A stretch of DNA of 64,000 bases. Origin: Natronosalvus halobius. Lineage in GTDB: Archaea > Halobacteriota > Halobacteria > Halobacteriales > Natrialbaceae. Below are positions 34,406-42,557 of the stretch, in pieces. How positions within the stretch are numbered: position 1 is the stretch's first letter; each line of letters opens with the position of its first letter. The stretch is from assembly GCF_024138145.1 (NCBI RefSeq), contig NZ_CP099997.1:248001-312000 (forward strand), read 5' to 3'. The position numbers and the translations under genes were made by a program. The notes beneath the pieces were generated by a model. That model ran no database searches and had not been told where the DNA came from. It saw only the letters and a program-made list of their open reading frames with translations.

Positions 34406-36073
34406 TTACCGTAATGGCGGCGGCAGCTCGTCGGCCCGGACCCGGATGTCACGATCGTCGAGGCGGTCGCGGTCGTACTCCTGGGCGATCTCCGCGAACG
34501 ACGCGCTCAGCTTCGCCAAGTACTCGAAGCCGATCTGGTCGTCGCTGGTGGCGCTCTCGCTGGCTTCGTCGTCGCGTTCGTTCGATTGGTCGTCCATTTC
34601 CTCCTGTAGTTCCTCGCGGCGCTCACGGCGCTCGTCACGCCGTTCGTTCATGTCCTCGGCCATGTCGTCCGGACGGATCTCGCGAACGATCTCGCGAGCG
34701 CGCTCGAGGACGGCCTGGCTCACGAATACCACCAGGACGGGATTACCGAGTCGCTTCACGACACCGGCCTCGGCGAGTCGGGCGACGTGGTACCGGACCG
34801 TCGATCTCGCGAGCCCGGTTCGCTCCTGGAGGCAGTCGTAACTGGCACCCGTCTCCTCGGCAATCACCCGGAGGATGTCGTAAACTGACGTAGTGGACTC
34901 CTTGAGTGCTTCCCGGTAGATCTCCGTCGCCAGGTCCTCGTACCGCCGACGGAGCATCTGACGGCGCCCTGTGGGTCGCTCGAAGGTGAACGGTGCGGCC
35001 ATCGGCCCATCGAAGAAGTCGTCGGACACCAGGTCTGACCGGCGAACGCCGGCCCATTGCGCGTGCGTCGCGACGACGGTCCGGAGGTGGTGGAGGACGT
35101 CGTCCCAGTCCAGGACGTGCGGGAGTTCCCCGCGGTCGACACCGGAAAAGGACGCCTCGAGCTTCGGGTGGGCGAACGCATCACTTCGCGGGCGCTTGTG
35201 CCAGTCGCCGATCTGGTAGACCTTCAGCTCGGTACTGTAGCGCTGCGGATCGAATCCGAGTAGATTCCAGCGGTCGCTTTCGACGATCGCCTCGAGCCAA
35301 CCCTCTTTCAGTCGGCGCTGGCGAGCATCGATCTCGGACTCACCACCCCAGTCGATCAAGTGTTTCGACTGGTCGATCGTCTCGATCACGGCGCCCTTCT
35401 TCTCGAGGTTGAACCGAATGTGTGCTTCGGCTTTCGAGATCCGTCGCGACTCGAAAACTCGTTGCTCGAGGTCAATACAGTCGTCGCCGTAGACGGCCCG
35501 TAGCGCGTCGTACATCCGGTGCTCAATCTCCTCGGGACCTTCGGCCCACGTCGTCCACCCGACGACTCGCGTTCCCTCGCCGTGGGGACACTCGAGCGGA
35601 TCACCCGACTTGTAGACCATGTCCTGGTACTGCGGGTTGATCTCGACGTGCAACGCGAGCGGTGGTTTCTGGAGCGGTCGTTCGCCGTTGTCGTCTTCAG
35701 GTCCCCAGCGCCGGAGCTTCAAATGCTGGTCGTAGAACGATCGGTAGTCGTCACCGAGTCCTTTCCCGGCCTTCCATCGAGACGACGTGAGTACGAGCGC
35801 ATAGTCTCCCTCGGGCAACCAGTCGGCATCGAAGTCGTCGACGGCGACATAGGGTTCGTTCTCCGGGTTCTCGACGTGCTCGCGCCAGTAGCTCAATGCA
35901 CGAGCGTAGAGCGTTCCGCGTTCGCCAGCTGGCTTTCGTCGATTTCGCGGATCGAAGTCGGCGAAATGGTTCATTACTCCGGCACCGTGTGCTCGAGGCT
36001 CGGGAAACGTCTCCCGGCTGGTGCCGGTGACGTTGCTGAAATCCTCCGGTTCGACCGGATTATCGACGCTCAC
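34406..36073 (-). CDS. Large winged-helix provirus protein (DUF7845-like), putative replication protein
   Basis: A 555-residue protein. The N-terminal 400 residues form an uncharacterised domain (PKSGD...HVEINPQYQDMVYK, WTTWAEGPEEIEHRMYDALRAVYGDDC, LKVYQIGDWHKRPRSDAFAHPKLE). It reminds me of haloarchaeal DUF7845. A winged helix follows (VYDILRVIAEETGASYDCLQERTGLARSTVRYHVARLAEAGVV) and then a charged coiled coil (ERRDERRERREELQEEMDDQ). I chose the GTG at 36073 because it overlaps the stop of the upstream 39-residue gene (GTGA). Beta-type pleolipoviruses lack the rolling-circle Rep of alpha types; this large DNA-binding protein is a candidate initiator. That role is inference. Confidence 0.7.
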   Translation of the reverse strand: MSVDNPVEPEDFSNVTGTSRETFPEPRAHGAGVMNHFADFDPRNRRKPAGERGTLYARALSYWREHVENPENEPYVAVDDFDADWLPEGDYALVLTSSRWKAGKGLGDDYRSFYDQHLKLRRWGPEDDNGERPLQKPPLALHVEINPQYQDMVYKSGDPLECPHGEGTRVVGWTTWAEGPEEIEHRMYDALRAVYGDDCIDLEQRVFESRRISKAEAHIRFNLEKKGAVIETIDQSKHLIDWGGESEIDARQRRLKEGWLEAIVESDRWNLLGFDPQRYSTELKVYQIGDWHKRPRSDAFAHPKLEASFSGVDRGELPHVLDWDDVLHHLRTVVATHAQWAGVRRSDLVSDDFFDGPMAAPFTFERPTGRRQMLRRRYEDLATEIYREALKESTTSVYDILRVIAEETGASYDCLQERTGLARSTVRYHVARLAEAGVVKRLGNPVLVVFVSQAVLERAREIVREIRPDDMAEDMNERRDERRERREELQEEMDDQSNERDDEASESATSDDQIGFEYLAKLSASFAEIAQEYDRDRLDDRDIRVRADELPPPLR

Positions 36074-36189
36074 AGCGGTCCACCTCGAGCGCGGCGGACC
36101 TCTCGAGTACATTCGGGACAAAGGCGACGGAGGCCGGTGACGGATTCTTCACAGCGCTCGCACTCGCTGTTCTCGACGAGGCGACTCAT
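36070..36189 (-). CDS. Tiny zinc-finger protein, 39 aa
   Basis: A 39-residue protein starting MSRLVENSECERCEESVTG and continuing LCPECTREV, so two C-x2-C knuckles. Its start overlaps the stop of the 41-residue gene upstream, and its stop overlaps the GTG start of the large winged-helix gene. Both overlaps are four bases, strong evidence for a translated, coupled gene despite its size. A Zn-dependent nucleic-acid or protein contact is likely; nothing more can be said. Confidence 0.65.
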   Translation of the reverse strand: MSRLVENSECERCEESVTGLRRLCPECTREVRRARGGPL

Positions 36190-36311
36190 CGAAGACCCTC
36201 CGCAAGTTCAGCTGCGTGCTCGGAACACATCGGCCCATCCGGCGTAGCGGCGGCCGCTTCCCGCCCACAGTCAGGGACGACGCACCGAAGCGCGTCGCGA
36301 TCGGGTTTCAT
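36186..36311 (-). CDS. Tiny zinc-binding protein, 41 aa
   Basis: A 41-residue protein: MKPDRDALRCVVPDCGREAA, then PMCSEHAAEL. The C-x4-C...C-x2-H set can bind one zinc ion. It heads a three-gene unit with the 39-residue zinc-finger gene and the large winged-helix protein, linked by four-base start/stop overlaps. It resembles HNH-like or zinc-finger fragments common in haloarchaeal viruses but lacks nuclease residues. Confidence 0.6.
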   Translation of the reverse strand: MKPDRDALRCVVPDCGREAAAATPDGPMCSEHAAELAEGLR

Positions 36312-36407
36312 CGCTTGCCCTCCGACCGATCAAATTCCGTAAGGAGGGCCCATTTTGATGAGTTTGTCAGAGCCTTATTTGTAGACCAATTCCTCCGATA
36401 AGCCGTA

Positions 36408-36566
36408 GTGACTGAACCAGTTGATACCGAGAGGGTGGTTGCACAATGTGCCCAGTGTGGACTCGTATACCGTGCGGAAATCTGCCCCGATGAGACGATT
36501 CGACCGATCGGGAGGCAGTCCGGATGTTCGTGTGGATCGTCCGAGCTGGAACTCGTTACTAAGTAA
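36408..36566 (+). CDS. Small zinc-ribbon protein (CxxCG...PIG...CxCGS family), provirus copy
   Basis: A 52-residue protein starting GTG (MTEPVDTERVVAQCAQCGLVY). Core features: C-x2-C-G, then TIRPIGRQSG and CSCGSSELEL. Three chromosomal copies of the same family occur in this window (52890, 59318, 59623), and all share RV-x-A-x-C, PIG and C-x-CGS. The C-x2-C plus C-x-C set makes one zinc ribbon. It is transcribed opposite to its provirus neighbours. The function is unknown. A virus-borne copy suggests exchange between host and virus, or mimicry of the host protein. Confidence 0.7.
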   Translation: MTEPVDTERVVAQCAQCGLVYRAEICPDETIRPIGRQSGCSCGSSELELVTK

Positions 36567-36621
36567 CCGCATTTTGACCAGGGGCTACGGCCAATGCTGC
36601 TCGAGCAGTGATCGGTTTCGC

Positions 36622-36822
36622 TCACGCCAATCCCTCCTCGAGGCGATCCTCTGCTCGAGCGAGCAGGTTCCCGATCGTACCCGGACGCCGGTCGGTTCGT
36701 CGAGCGAACTCGCGAACGCCGACCCCGTTTTCGCGACAGGCGACGTAGGCCTCGCGTTCGGCCTCCGTTAACGGCGAGAGATCCGAGCCGAAGTCGACCA
36801 GGCGGGCTTGCTCACTCGACAT
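36622..36822 (-). CDS. Sigma-70 region 4-like helix-turn-helix protein, 66 aa
   Basis: A 66-residue protein with LTEAEREAYVACRENGVGVREFARRTDRRPGTIGNLLARAEDRLEEG, a helix-turn-helix of the sigma-70 region 4 type often seen in small haloarchaeal and viral regulators. It overlaps the 3' end of the 121-residue gene by 11 bases, so it is the last of a three-gene minus-strand unit starting near 37410. A role in regulating provirus genes is likely by motif. Confidence 0.7.
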   Translation of the reverse strand: MSSEQARLVDFGSDLSPLTEAEREAYVACRENGVGVREFARRTDRRPGTIGNLLARAEDRLEEGLA

Positions 36823-37177
36823 CGGTCACCTCCCGCTCCGGCGTCGGAACGTGGCGAACGTGACCGTCGACGAACTCGACCTCGAGGCCGACCCAGCCGT
36901 CGATCATGCCCGGTGCCGATGGGCCGTGGGCGTGGGCTGGCATCACGACGTCGTAAGCGTGGCGCTCGCACGACCACCCGAATGTGATCAGTCGGTCGAC
37001 GCCCGCCAGGTCGTCGTCGACGAGCGTTGGTCTATCGATGGACTGCGACCCTTTCGAATTCGCGACCGGGTGGCCGCACTCGGCGCAAATTGGAATCTTC
37101 TGTGCATCTCGAGCGGGTTCGCGGACGACCGTCGGCGAGACGACGCCGAAGCGCTTGAGGCCCTTCCGGGTGCTCAC
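36812..37177 (-). CDS. Provirus right-end protein with degenerate zinc site, 121 aa
   Basis: A 121-residue protein (MSTRKGLKRFGVVSPTVVREPARDAQKIPICAECGHPVANSKG...ITFGWSCERHAYDVVMPAHAHGP). C-x2-C plus a later Cys and His residues suggest zinc binding. A decayed copy of the same gene lies near tRNA-Pro (61541-61855), showing that the family travels with this type of element. Its start overlaps the 78-residue zinc-ribbon gene by four bases and its stop overlaps the sigma-like gene. Its function is unknown. Confidence 0.65.
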   Translation of the reverse strand: MSTRKGLKRFGVVSPTVVREPARDAQKIPICAECGHPVANSKGSQSIDRPTLVDDDLAGVDRLITFGWSCERHAYDVVMPAHAHGPSAPGMIDGWVGLEVEFVDGHVRHVPTPEREVTDVE

Positions 37178-37410
37178 GCAGTCTCACCTCCGTGATGACC
37201 AGGCGCGATCTCGGGGTCGGGAATCGCGACGTCGACGCCGGCGCCGGTTCCCCGGCTCAGGCGTCGGAACGAATCGCACTCGCCGCAGCGGTGGGCGCGG
37301 TCCGACGAGTCACCGTAGACGCGCCGGAACTGGTCGCTAACGTGGGCGCCACAGTAGTCACAGGTCGAACTGCTCTCGAGCCCCCAGTCACTCACCGCCA
37401 CGTCGACCAC
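37174..37410 (-). CDS. Zinc-ribbon protein (DUF7563-like), 78 aa
   Basis: A small protein with CDYCGAHVSDQFRRVYGD and, about 20 residues on, HRCGECDSFRRLSRG. This is a two-knuckle zinc ribbon of a type common in haloarchaea (DUF7563-like). GTG starts are possible at 37410 or 37395; the second gives MSDWGLESSSTCDYCG and may be the true one. It is the first gene of the right-end operon, 168 bp from the tRNA. A decayed copy exists at about 62190-62310 beside tRNA-Pro. Confidence 0.7.
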   Translation of the reverse strand: MVDVAVSDWGLESSSTCDYCGAHVSDQFRRVYGDSSDRAHRCGECDSFRRLSRGTGAGVDVAIPDPEIAPGHHGGETA

Positions 37411-37450
37411 CCCGATTTTCCTTCGGGAAAATCGACAGCAGGTGCGGAGG

Positions 37451-37592
37451 CGAAACCCGCGGTCGCAATCACTCGCCTCAGAACTGCGAAAATTTCGGAT
37501 ATCGGCTTAGTGCAAAATTTCGAGTCAGCCGCTATCGATGCGACTATCTGGACAATTCGAAACGTGACAACAGTGTGATGGACTCGCCGGGA
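37451..37592. repeat. Right copy of the provirus end repeat with att core
   Basis: Aligned base for base with 19611-19752. The last part, including the core tggactcgccggga, is shared with attL and forms the 3' end of the intact tRNA-Ala. It is attR; the tRNA gene is kept whole at this side, as usual for tRNA-targeting integrases. Confidence 0.85.
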
Positions 37593-37650
37593 TTTGAACC
37601 CGGGGCCTCTTCCTTGCGAAGGAAGCGATCTGCCACTGATCTACGAGCCC
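37579..37650 (-). tRNA. tRNA-Ala (anticodon CGC)
   Basis: The minus strand folds into a full cloverleaf. The acceptor GGGCTCG pairs with CGAGTCC with discriminator A, the anticodon arm is CTTCC-TTCGCAA-GGAAG, and the T arm is CCGGG-TTCAAAT-CCCGG. The anticodon CGC reads GCG (Ala). The acceptor has the G3:U70 pair that identifies tRNA-Ala. CCA is not encoded. No intron. The 14 bases at its 3' end are the provirus attachment core. Confidence 0.95.
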
Positions 37651-37789
37651 TCGAGGAGTTCTATCCGTGGTTCGTACTTGTAGCTTGTGTTTCGGGGTAG
37701 GTTCGTCATCGAGTGGCGCGCTCGAGTTCGAGTACCGGGTCTGTTACGTCTTCACGCCGCCGCGCCGCACGCTGCCACACGTCACACTG

Positions 37790-38419
37790 TCACGCCGTCG
37801 CCCGTCCGCTTCGAACGGCGCGCGAGACCTCGAGAACGCCCAGACGACCAGCCACGAGCCCCACCAGAAAGCCGGTGAAGTGGGCGACGAGCGCGACGCC
37901 CGGCGCGCCGGTTGCGACCGTGATGACAGCCGAGAGGACGACGAACGCCAGCAGCGTCGCCCAGAGCGGAACCTCGACGCGGGCTGCCACGCTGTCGGAG
38001 ACGCGGTTGCCGGCGATCAGGTACCCCATCAGCGCGAAGACGGCGCCGCTGGCCCCGAGGACGCCTGCCGTCGAGCCACCGACGAACGAGGCGACCGCTC
38101 CCGTCACGAGGATCTGCGAGACGCCGGCGATCGCACCGGTCACCACGAAGAACGTGTGAAAGCGAAGCCGGGTCGTCGCACGAGCGATCGGCCAGCCGAA
38201 GACGATCAGCCCGATGCTGTTCGAGACGAGATGACCCACGCCACCGTGGGCGTAGACGCTCGTGACAATCGTCCATGGGTTGGACTCGAGTGGCGGCGCG
38301 AGGACGAAGAAGGCGGCCATCACGCCGAGGCTGAACATCGCTGCGATCCCCTGCAGGACGAACACGATCACGAACAAGCCGAGCGTCTCGAGGATCGGGC
38401 TCGCGGAGTCAGACGCCAT
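37790..38419 (-). CDS. Rhomboid family intramembrane serine protease
   Basis: A 209-residue membrane protein with about six helices. The rhomboid features are HGGVGHLVSNSIGL (with the conserved His/Asn), the nucleophile motif GASGAVFALMG and the catalytic His in VALVAHFTGFLVGL. It should cleave substrates within the membrane. The ATG at 38419 (MASDSASPILETLGLFVIVF) is chosen; longer versions add a basic leader running into the downstream spacer. It lies between the tRNA-Ala gene and the S10 gene on the same strand, 190 bp after S10. Confidence 0.85.
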   Translation of the reverse strand: MASDSASPILETLGLFVIVFVLQGIAAMFSLGVMAAFFVLAPPLESNPWTIVTSVYAHGGVGHLVSNSIGLIVFGWPIARATTRLRFHTFFVVTGAIAGVSQILVTGAVASFVGGSTAGVLGASGAVFALMGYLIAGNRVSDSVAARVEVPLWATLLAFVVLSAVITVATGAPGVALVAHFTGFLVGLVAGRLGVLEVSRAVRSGRATA

Positions 38420-38610
38420 ATCGGGTGTTCGTCGATCGGACACAAAAGTATGTACCGCGAATGTGCGTCGTCGGATTCGTGGACGGCTCGGGTTCGTATC
38501 GAACTCGAGTCGCGTGCTCCCAATGCAGTCGCTCGAGCGTCGAAAAACGAATAGAAACGAATCTCGAGACTCCAGACTTGATATTCGAGACTCGAGACTC
38601 GAGACTCGCC

Positions 38611-38919
38611 TCAGTCCTCGAGGACGATCTCGATCGAGACGTCGTTTGGAACCTGAATGCGCATGAGCTGTCGGAGTGCGCGTTCGTCGGCGTCCAGATC
38701 GATCAGGCGCTTGTGGACGCGCATCTCCCAGTGCTCCCACGTCGCGGTGCCTTCGCCGTCAGGCGACTTTCGCGTTGGCACCTCGAGCGTCTTCGTTGGC
38801 AGCGGGATCGGCCCGCTGAGGTTGACGCCGGTGTTGTTCGCAATCTCGCGGACGTCCGCACAGATGTTGTCCAGGTCGTTCGGGTTGGTGCCCGCGAGTC
38901 GAACGCGTGCTTGCTGCAT
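38611..38919 (-). CDS. rpsJ: 30S ribosomal protein S10
   Basis: A 102-residue protein with the archaeal S10/uS10 sequence: [68 protein letters not shown]. It is a small-subunit protein of the ribosome head. Its start codon follows the EF-1 alpha stop directly, the usual archaeal tuf-S10 pairing, so both are translated from one mRNA starting near 40200. Confidence 0.97.
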   Translation of the reverse strand: MQQARVRLAGTNPNDLDNICADVREIANNTGVNLSGPIPLPTKTLEVPTRKSPDGEGTATWEHWEMRVHKRLIDLDADERALRQLMRIQVPNDVSIEIVLED

Positions 38920-40185
38920 TTATTTCTCGCTGACGCTCAGGACCTTGCCGGCGGCGATGGTCTGACCCATGTCGCGGATGGCGAAGCTCCCGAGTTCGGG
39001 GATCTCGCTTGCCGGCTCGATGCTGAGAGGCTTTTGCGGTCGGATCGTGACGACCGCGGCGTCGCCCGACTGGATGAAGTCGGGGTTCTCCTCGGAGACC
39101 TCGCCGCTCGAGGGGTCCATCTTCTTGTCGATGGACTCGATCGTACAGGCAACCTGGCTGGTGTGAGCGTGGAAGACCGGGGTGTAACCCGCGGTGATCA
39201 CGCTGGGGTGCTGCATGACGATGATCTGGGCCTGGAAGGTCTCGGCGACGCTCGGCGGGTCGTCGGCGGGGCCGCAGACGTCACCGCGGCGGATGTCGTC
39301 CTTGCCGATGCCGCGGACGTTGAATCCCACGTTGTCACCGGGGCCGGCCGAGGGGACTTCCTCGTGGTGCATCTCGATCGTCTTCACTTCGCCGCTCACG
39401 TCGCTGGGCTGGAAGGAGACGTTGTCGCCGACGTTCATCGTCCCGGTCTCGAGGCGTCCGACGGGGACGGTCCCGATACCGGAGATGGTGTAGACGTCCT
39501 GGATGGGGAGACGCAGCGGTGCGTCCGACGGCTCCTCGGTCTCGGGCAGGTCGTTGAGGGACTCGAGGAGGGTACGGCCGTCGTACCAGGGGGTGTTGTC
39601 GGAGGCCTCGGCGATGTTGTCGCCCTCGAAGGCCGAAATCGGGATGAACGAGTCGTCCGAAACCTGGAACTGGACCTGGTTGAGGAGCTTGTTGACCTCG
39701 TCGACGACTTCCTTGTAGGAGTCTTCGGAGTAGTCGACGACGTCCATCTTGTTGATGCCGATGATGAGCTCGTTGATACCGAGCGTGCGGGCCAGGAAGA
39801 CGTGCTCCTGGGTCTGGGGCGCGACACCGTCGTCGGCGGCGACGACGAGGACGGCGTTGTCCGCCTGGGAGGCGCCCGTGATCATGTTCTTGACGAAGTC
39901 ACGGTGACCAGGACAGTCGACGATGGTGAAGTAGTACTTGTCCGTGTCGAACTCCTGGTGGGCGATGTCGATGGTGACACCACGCTCTCGCTCCTCGGCG
40001 AGGTTGTCCATGACGTAGGCGAACTCGAAGCCGCCTTTGCCCTTCTCTTCGGCTTCCTGTCGGTGCTGCTCGATGACGTGCTCGGGTACGCTTCCCGTCT
40101 CGAACAGGAGGCGTCCGACCAGCGTACTCTTTCCGTGGTCGACGTGGCCGATAATGGCCAGGTTCTGGTGCGGTTTGTCGCTCAT
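38920..40185 (-). CDS. tuf: Translation elongation factor EF-1 alpha
   Basis: A 421-residue GTPase that delivers aminoacyl-tRNA to the ribosome. G1 is [10 protein letters not shown]2 region [10 protein letters not shown]3 DCPGH, G4 NKMD; domains 2 and 3 follow ([37 protein letters not shown]). Length and insertions fit archaeal EF-1A rather than bacterial EF-Tu. It is co-transcribed with rpsJ. The upstream 250 bp include AT-rich boxes (gttaaaacc near 40239 on the plus strand) that may hold a strong promoter. Confidence 0.97.
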   Translation of the reverse strand: MSDKPHQNLAIIGHVDHGKSTLVGRLLFETGSVPEHVIEQHRQEAEEKGKGGFEFAYVMDNLAEERERGVTIDIAHQEFDTDKYYFTIVDCPGHRDFVKNMITGASQADNAVLVVAADDGVAPQTQEHVFLARTLGINELIIGINKMDVVDYSEDSYKEVVDEVNKLLNQVQFQVSDDSFIPISAFEGDNIAEASDNTPWYDGRTLLESLNDLPETEEPSDAPLRLPIQDVYTISGIGTVPVGRLETGTMNVGDNVSFQPSDVSGEVKTIEMHHEEVPSAGPGDNVGFNVRGIGKDDIRRGDVCGPADDPPSVAETFQAQIIVMQHPSVITAGYTPVFHAHTSQVACTIESIDKKMDPSSGEVSEENPDFIQSGDAAVVTIRPQKPLSIEPASEIPELGSFAIRDMGQTIAAGKVLSVSEK

Positions 40186-40434
40186 TGTTGTAGCTCACGC
40201 GCAAAGGCGCTTATATCGGTCTCTTTTGGCCGATGCGGTTAAAACCATTTCGAAAGCGTATTCGTGCTACCCCGTCGCTTGCTTGCGGTTTGTGAGTGGT
40301 GCACACGCCCTGACGGTGTTCGTTGCTGATCGAACGGTCGCTCACTCGACCCGAGCGGCAGTGTGACAAACCACGGGGCGGCGGCACACGTACTCTGAGG
40401 TGTTCTCGCCCCCTCGGAGTCACCCCGCCTTCTC

Positions 40435-41376
40435 TCAGAGCCTCCCCACGTCCGAGAGCACCGCCGTCGCCGTCTCCGGGCCGCCCGCGCCGCGGCCGCT
40501 CGAGTAGAGGTCGCCCGCGTGGCGCGTCTGAATCTGGACGATGTTTCGCGTGCCGGAGACGGCCATCGCGCCGTTTTCGGGGACGAGTCGCGGGCCGACG
40601 CGCACCCCCTCGCGGGTCGCCTCCCCGACCAGGCGAATCGTCCGGCCGTCCTCGGTCGCGAGTTCGAGCGCGCTCGGTGGGACGTCCTGGATGCCGGTCA
40701 CGTCGGCGTCCTGGAGGGAGAAACCGCCGTCGGCGAGGACGTTCGCCAGGATGACGCACTTGAGCGCGGCGTCGGTGCCGTCGACGTCGAACGCCGGGTC
40801 GGCCTCCGCGACGCCGAGGTCCTGAGCCTCCGCGAGAACGTGCTCGTACTCGAGGCCCTCGGCGGCCATCCGCGTCAGGATGAAGTTCGCCGTCCCGTTG
40901 AGGACGCCGCGAACGGCGGTGACTGCCTGGGGCGTGCAGTCTTCGATGGTCGAGAGCACCGGAATTGCGCCGCCGACGGCGGCCTCGAACCGGACGGACC
41001 CCGCGCTCTCTCGCTCGAGCGCGCGAACGTCTTCGTAGCGCTCGGCGACCGGGCCCTTGTTCGCGAGGACGACGTGTTTGTCGTCGGACAGCGCGCGTTC
41101 GACGTGGGAGAAGCCGGGTTCGGCGTCGCCGAGGGTCGTCGGGGTCGCCTCGACCAGGACGTCGTAGTCGGTTTCGAAGACCCGGTCTGGATCACTCGAG
41201 CCGAGGGATTCGTCACTCGCCGCTCGTTCGAGCGCCGACTCGACGTCGAGTTCCTCGTCGTCGGCGACGGCGGCCTGACTCGAGTTCGCCAGGGCGACGA
41301 CCTCGTGGCCGTACTCGCCGGCGAGCTCCGCGACCGAACCGCCGACGGCACCGGCGCCGAGAATCGCGAGGCGCAT
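40435..41376 (-). CDS. hom: Homoserine dehydrogenase
   Basis: A 313-residue oxidoreductase that reduces aspartate semialdehyde to homoserine in the threonine/methionine pathway. The N-terminus has the Rossmann motif LAILGAGAVGGSVAEL. The catalytic domain shows ANKGPVAERYED, FEAAVGGAIPVLSTIEDC and GVLNGTANFILTRMAAEGLEYEHVLAEAQDLGVAEADPAFDVDGTDAALK. It lacks the C-terminal ACT domain of bacterial enzymes. The gene just upstream, whose stop overlaps this start (TGATG), encodes a separate ACT protein that may supply regulation. Confidence 0.95.
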   Translation of the reverse strand: MRLAILGAGAVGGSVAELAGEYGHEVVALANSSQAAVADDEELDVESALERAASDESLGSSDPDRVFETDYDVLVEATPTTLGDAEPGFSHVERALSDDKHVVLANKGPVAERYEDVRALERESAGSVRFEAAVGGAIPVLSTIEDCTPQAVTAVRGVLNGTANFILTRMAAEGLEYEHVLAEAQDLGVAEADPAFDVDGTDAALKCVILANVLADGGFSLQDADVTGIQDVPPSALELATEDGRTIRLVGEATREGVRVGPRLVPENGAMAVSGTRNIVQIQTRHAGDLYSSGRGAGGPETATAVLSDVGRL

Positions 41377-42005
41377 CAGATCTCACCTCCCGACAGCGGC
41401 TCGATCAGGCTGAGTCCCTTCTCGTCGGCGAGCGAACGGAGGGCATCCAGGACGGTCTCGCGTCGCCCCGTGTCCACGGCGAGGCGAAGTCGTGCACTCG
41501 AGATTGCGTCGGTCCCGTCGGGAGCGTTCAGCGAGAGGTCGAGGACGCCGGCGTGGGCTTCGCCTTCGATTCGCGAGAGTGAATCCGAGAGGTCGGTCTC
41601 GACGAGGTGGCCGACGAGTACCACGGTCAGTTCCTCGCCGTAGCGCTCGGGCCCGGCCTGGATGACGTTGATACCGGCCTCGCGCAACCCGTCGACGACG
41701 TCGTCGAACCGGGCTGGGACGCACTCGAGGTCGACCTCGACGGGGATGTGGCCCCGCGGCGTGATGTTTCCGCGCTCGTGGTGGATGCTCAGGAGGTTGC
41801 CGCCGTGTTCGCTGATCGGCGCGAGCGCCCGGAGGAGTTCGCCTGGTTCGTCGACCAGTTCGAGGCGGACGGTGTAGGCCTGCTGGCCGCCGTCGGTTTC
41901 CGGGGAGTTGCCTTCCCTGTCGGCCGCGGTGGCGTCGTCAGCCTCGACCTCAGAGTCGGCCGCGGTCCCTGTTGTCGACGACCCGGAAGCGTACTCGTCA
42001 CTCAT
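41376..42005 (-). CDS. ACT-domain amino-acid-binding regulator of hom
   Basis: A 209-residue protein. After a low-complexity Asp/Glu/Ser/Thr tail (about 40 residues) comes an ACT domain (YTVRLELVDEPGELLRALAPISEHGGNLLSIHHERG) and a second ACT-like half (ELTVVLVGHLVETDLSDSLSRIEG...). ACT domains bind amino acids. Translational overlap with homoserine dehydrogenase suggests it provides threonine-type feedback control in trans. The ATG at 42005 (MSDEYASGSSTTG) is preferred to an ATG 27 bases earlier. Confidence 0.85.
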   Translation of the reverse strand: MSDEYASGSSTTGTAADSEVEADDATAADREGNSPETDGGQQAYTVRLELVDEPGELLRALAPISEHGGNLLSIHHERGNITPRGHIPVEVDLECVPARFDDVVDGLREAGINVIQAGPERYGEELTVVLVGHLVETDLSDSLSRIEGEAHAGVLDLSLNAPDGTDAISSARLRLAVDTGRRETVLDALRSLADEKGLSLIEPLSGGEI

Positions 42006-42156
42006 CGACGATCCCTCCCGACGGTCGTCCACGCGTCGTCATGGCTCCATCTGCGTAACGGGCATAAAAAAGCGTATAGGCGTCGCCAAAACTGACCGGC
42101 GGTGTCAGCAGGTGCCACGGTCAGCGGTTCAGGGGTCGGAGCTCAGGGCTCAGGAC

Positions 42157-42519
42157 TTAGAAGTGGTCCTTCCCCGGATTCGAGGATCCCCAGTCGCCGC
42201 GTCCACCTTCGGTTCGGTCGATGCCCATGATCGACTCGGCCTGGTCGGGTCCGCCGAGACTCTCGCGTGGGTCGGGAACCCGGACGGTGATGTCGGAGAT
42301 TTCGGGCCAGGTCAACAACTCGGCCTCGATGTTGCTGGTCGTGATGTTGGCGACCTCACAGCCGGTACAGCCACCGCCGAGTTCGATGATCACTTCGCCG
42401 GTCTCCGGATCGGCTTCGCGGACGGCGCTCGTCCCGCCGTGCATCTTGATGATCGGCATCTCGCGGGTGAGCCACTGCTCGACGCGCGCTTTCAGTGGCT
42501 CGTCGTCGGCGTCGGTCAT
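42157..42519 (-). CDS. NifU C-terminal-domain Fe-S scaffold protein
   Basis: A 120-residue protein with VEQWLTREMPIIKMHGGTSAVREADPETGEVIIELGGGCTGCEVANITTSNIEAEL. This is the NifU C-terminal (Nfu) domain with its C-x2-C cluster ligand. Such proteins assemble or carry iron-sulfur clusters. The C-terminal tail (GDWGSSNPGKDHF) is extra. It stands alone between hom/ACT and the LVIVD-repeat protein genes. Confidence 0.9.
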   Translation of the reverse strand: MTDADDEPLKARVEQWLTREMPIIKMHGGTSAVREADPETGEVIIELGGGCTGCEVANITTSNIEAELLTWPEISDITVRVPDPRESLGGPDQAESIMGIDRTEGGRGDWGSSNPGKDHF

Positions 42520-42557
42520 TGGGCGTTTTAGGAAGCCGACCGCTGAAAGGGTTTGGT

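Noticed and set aside
38425-40242. A 605-residue open frame on the plus strand opposite S10 and EF-1 alpha
   Set aside because: High-GC shadow of two unmistakable minus-strand genes.
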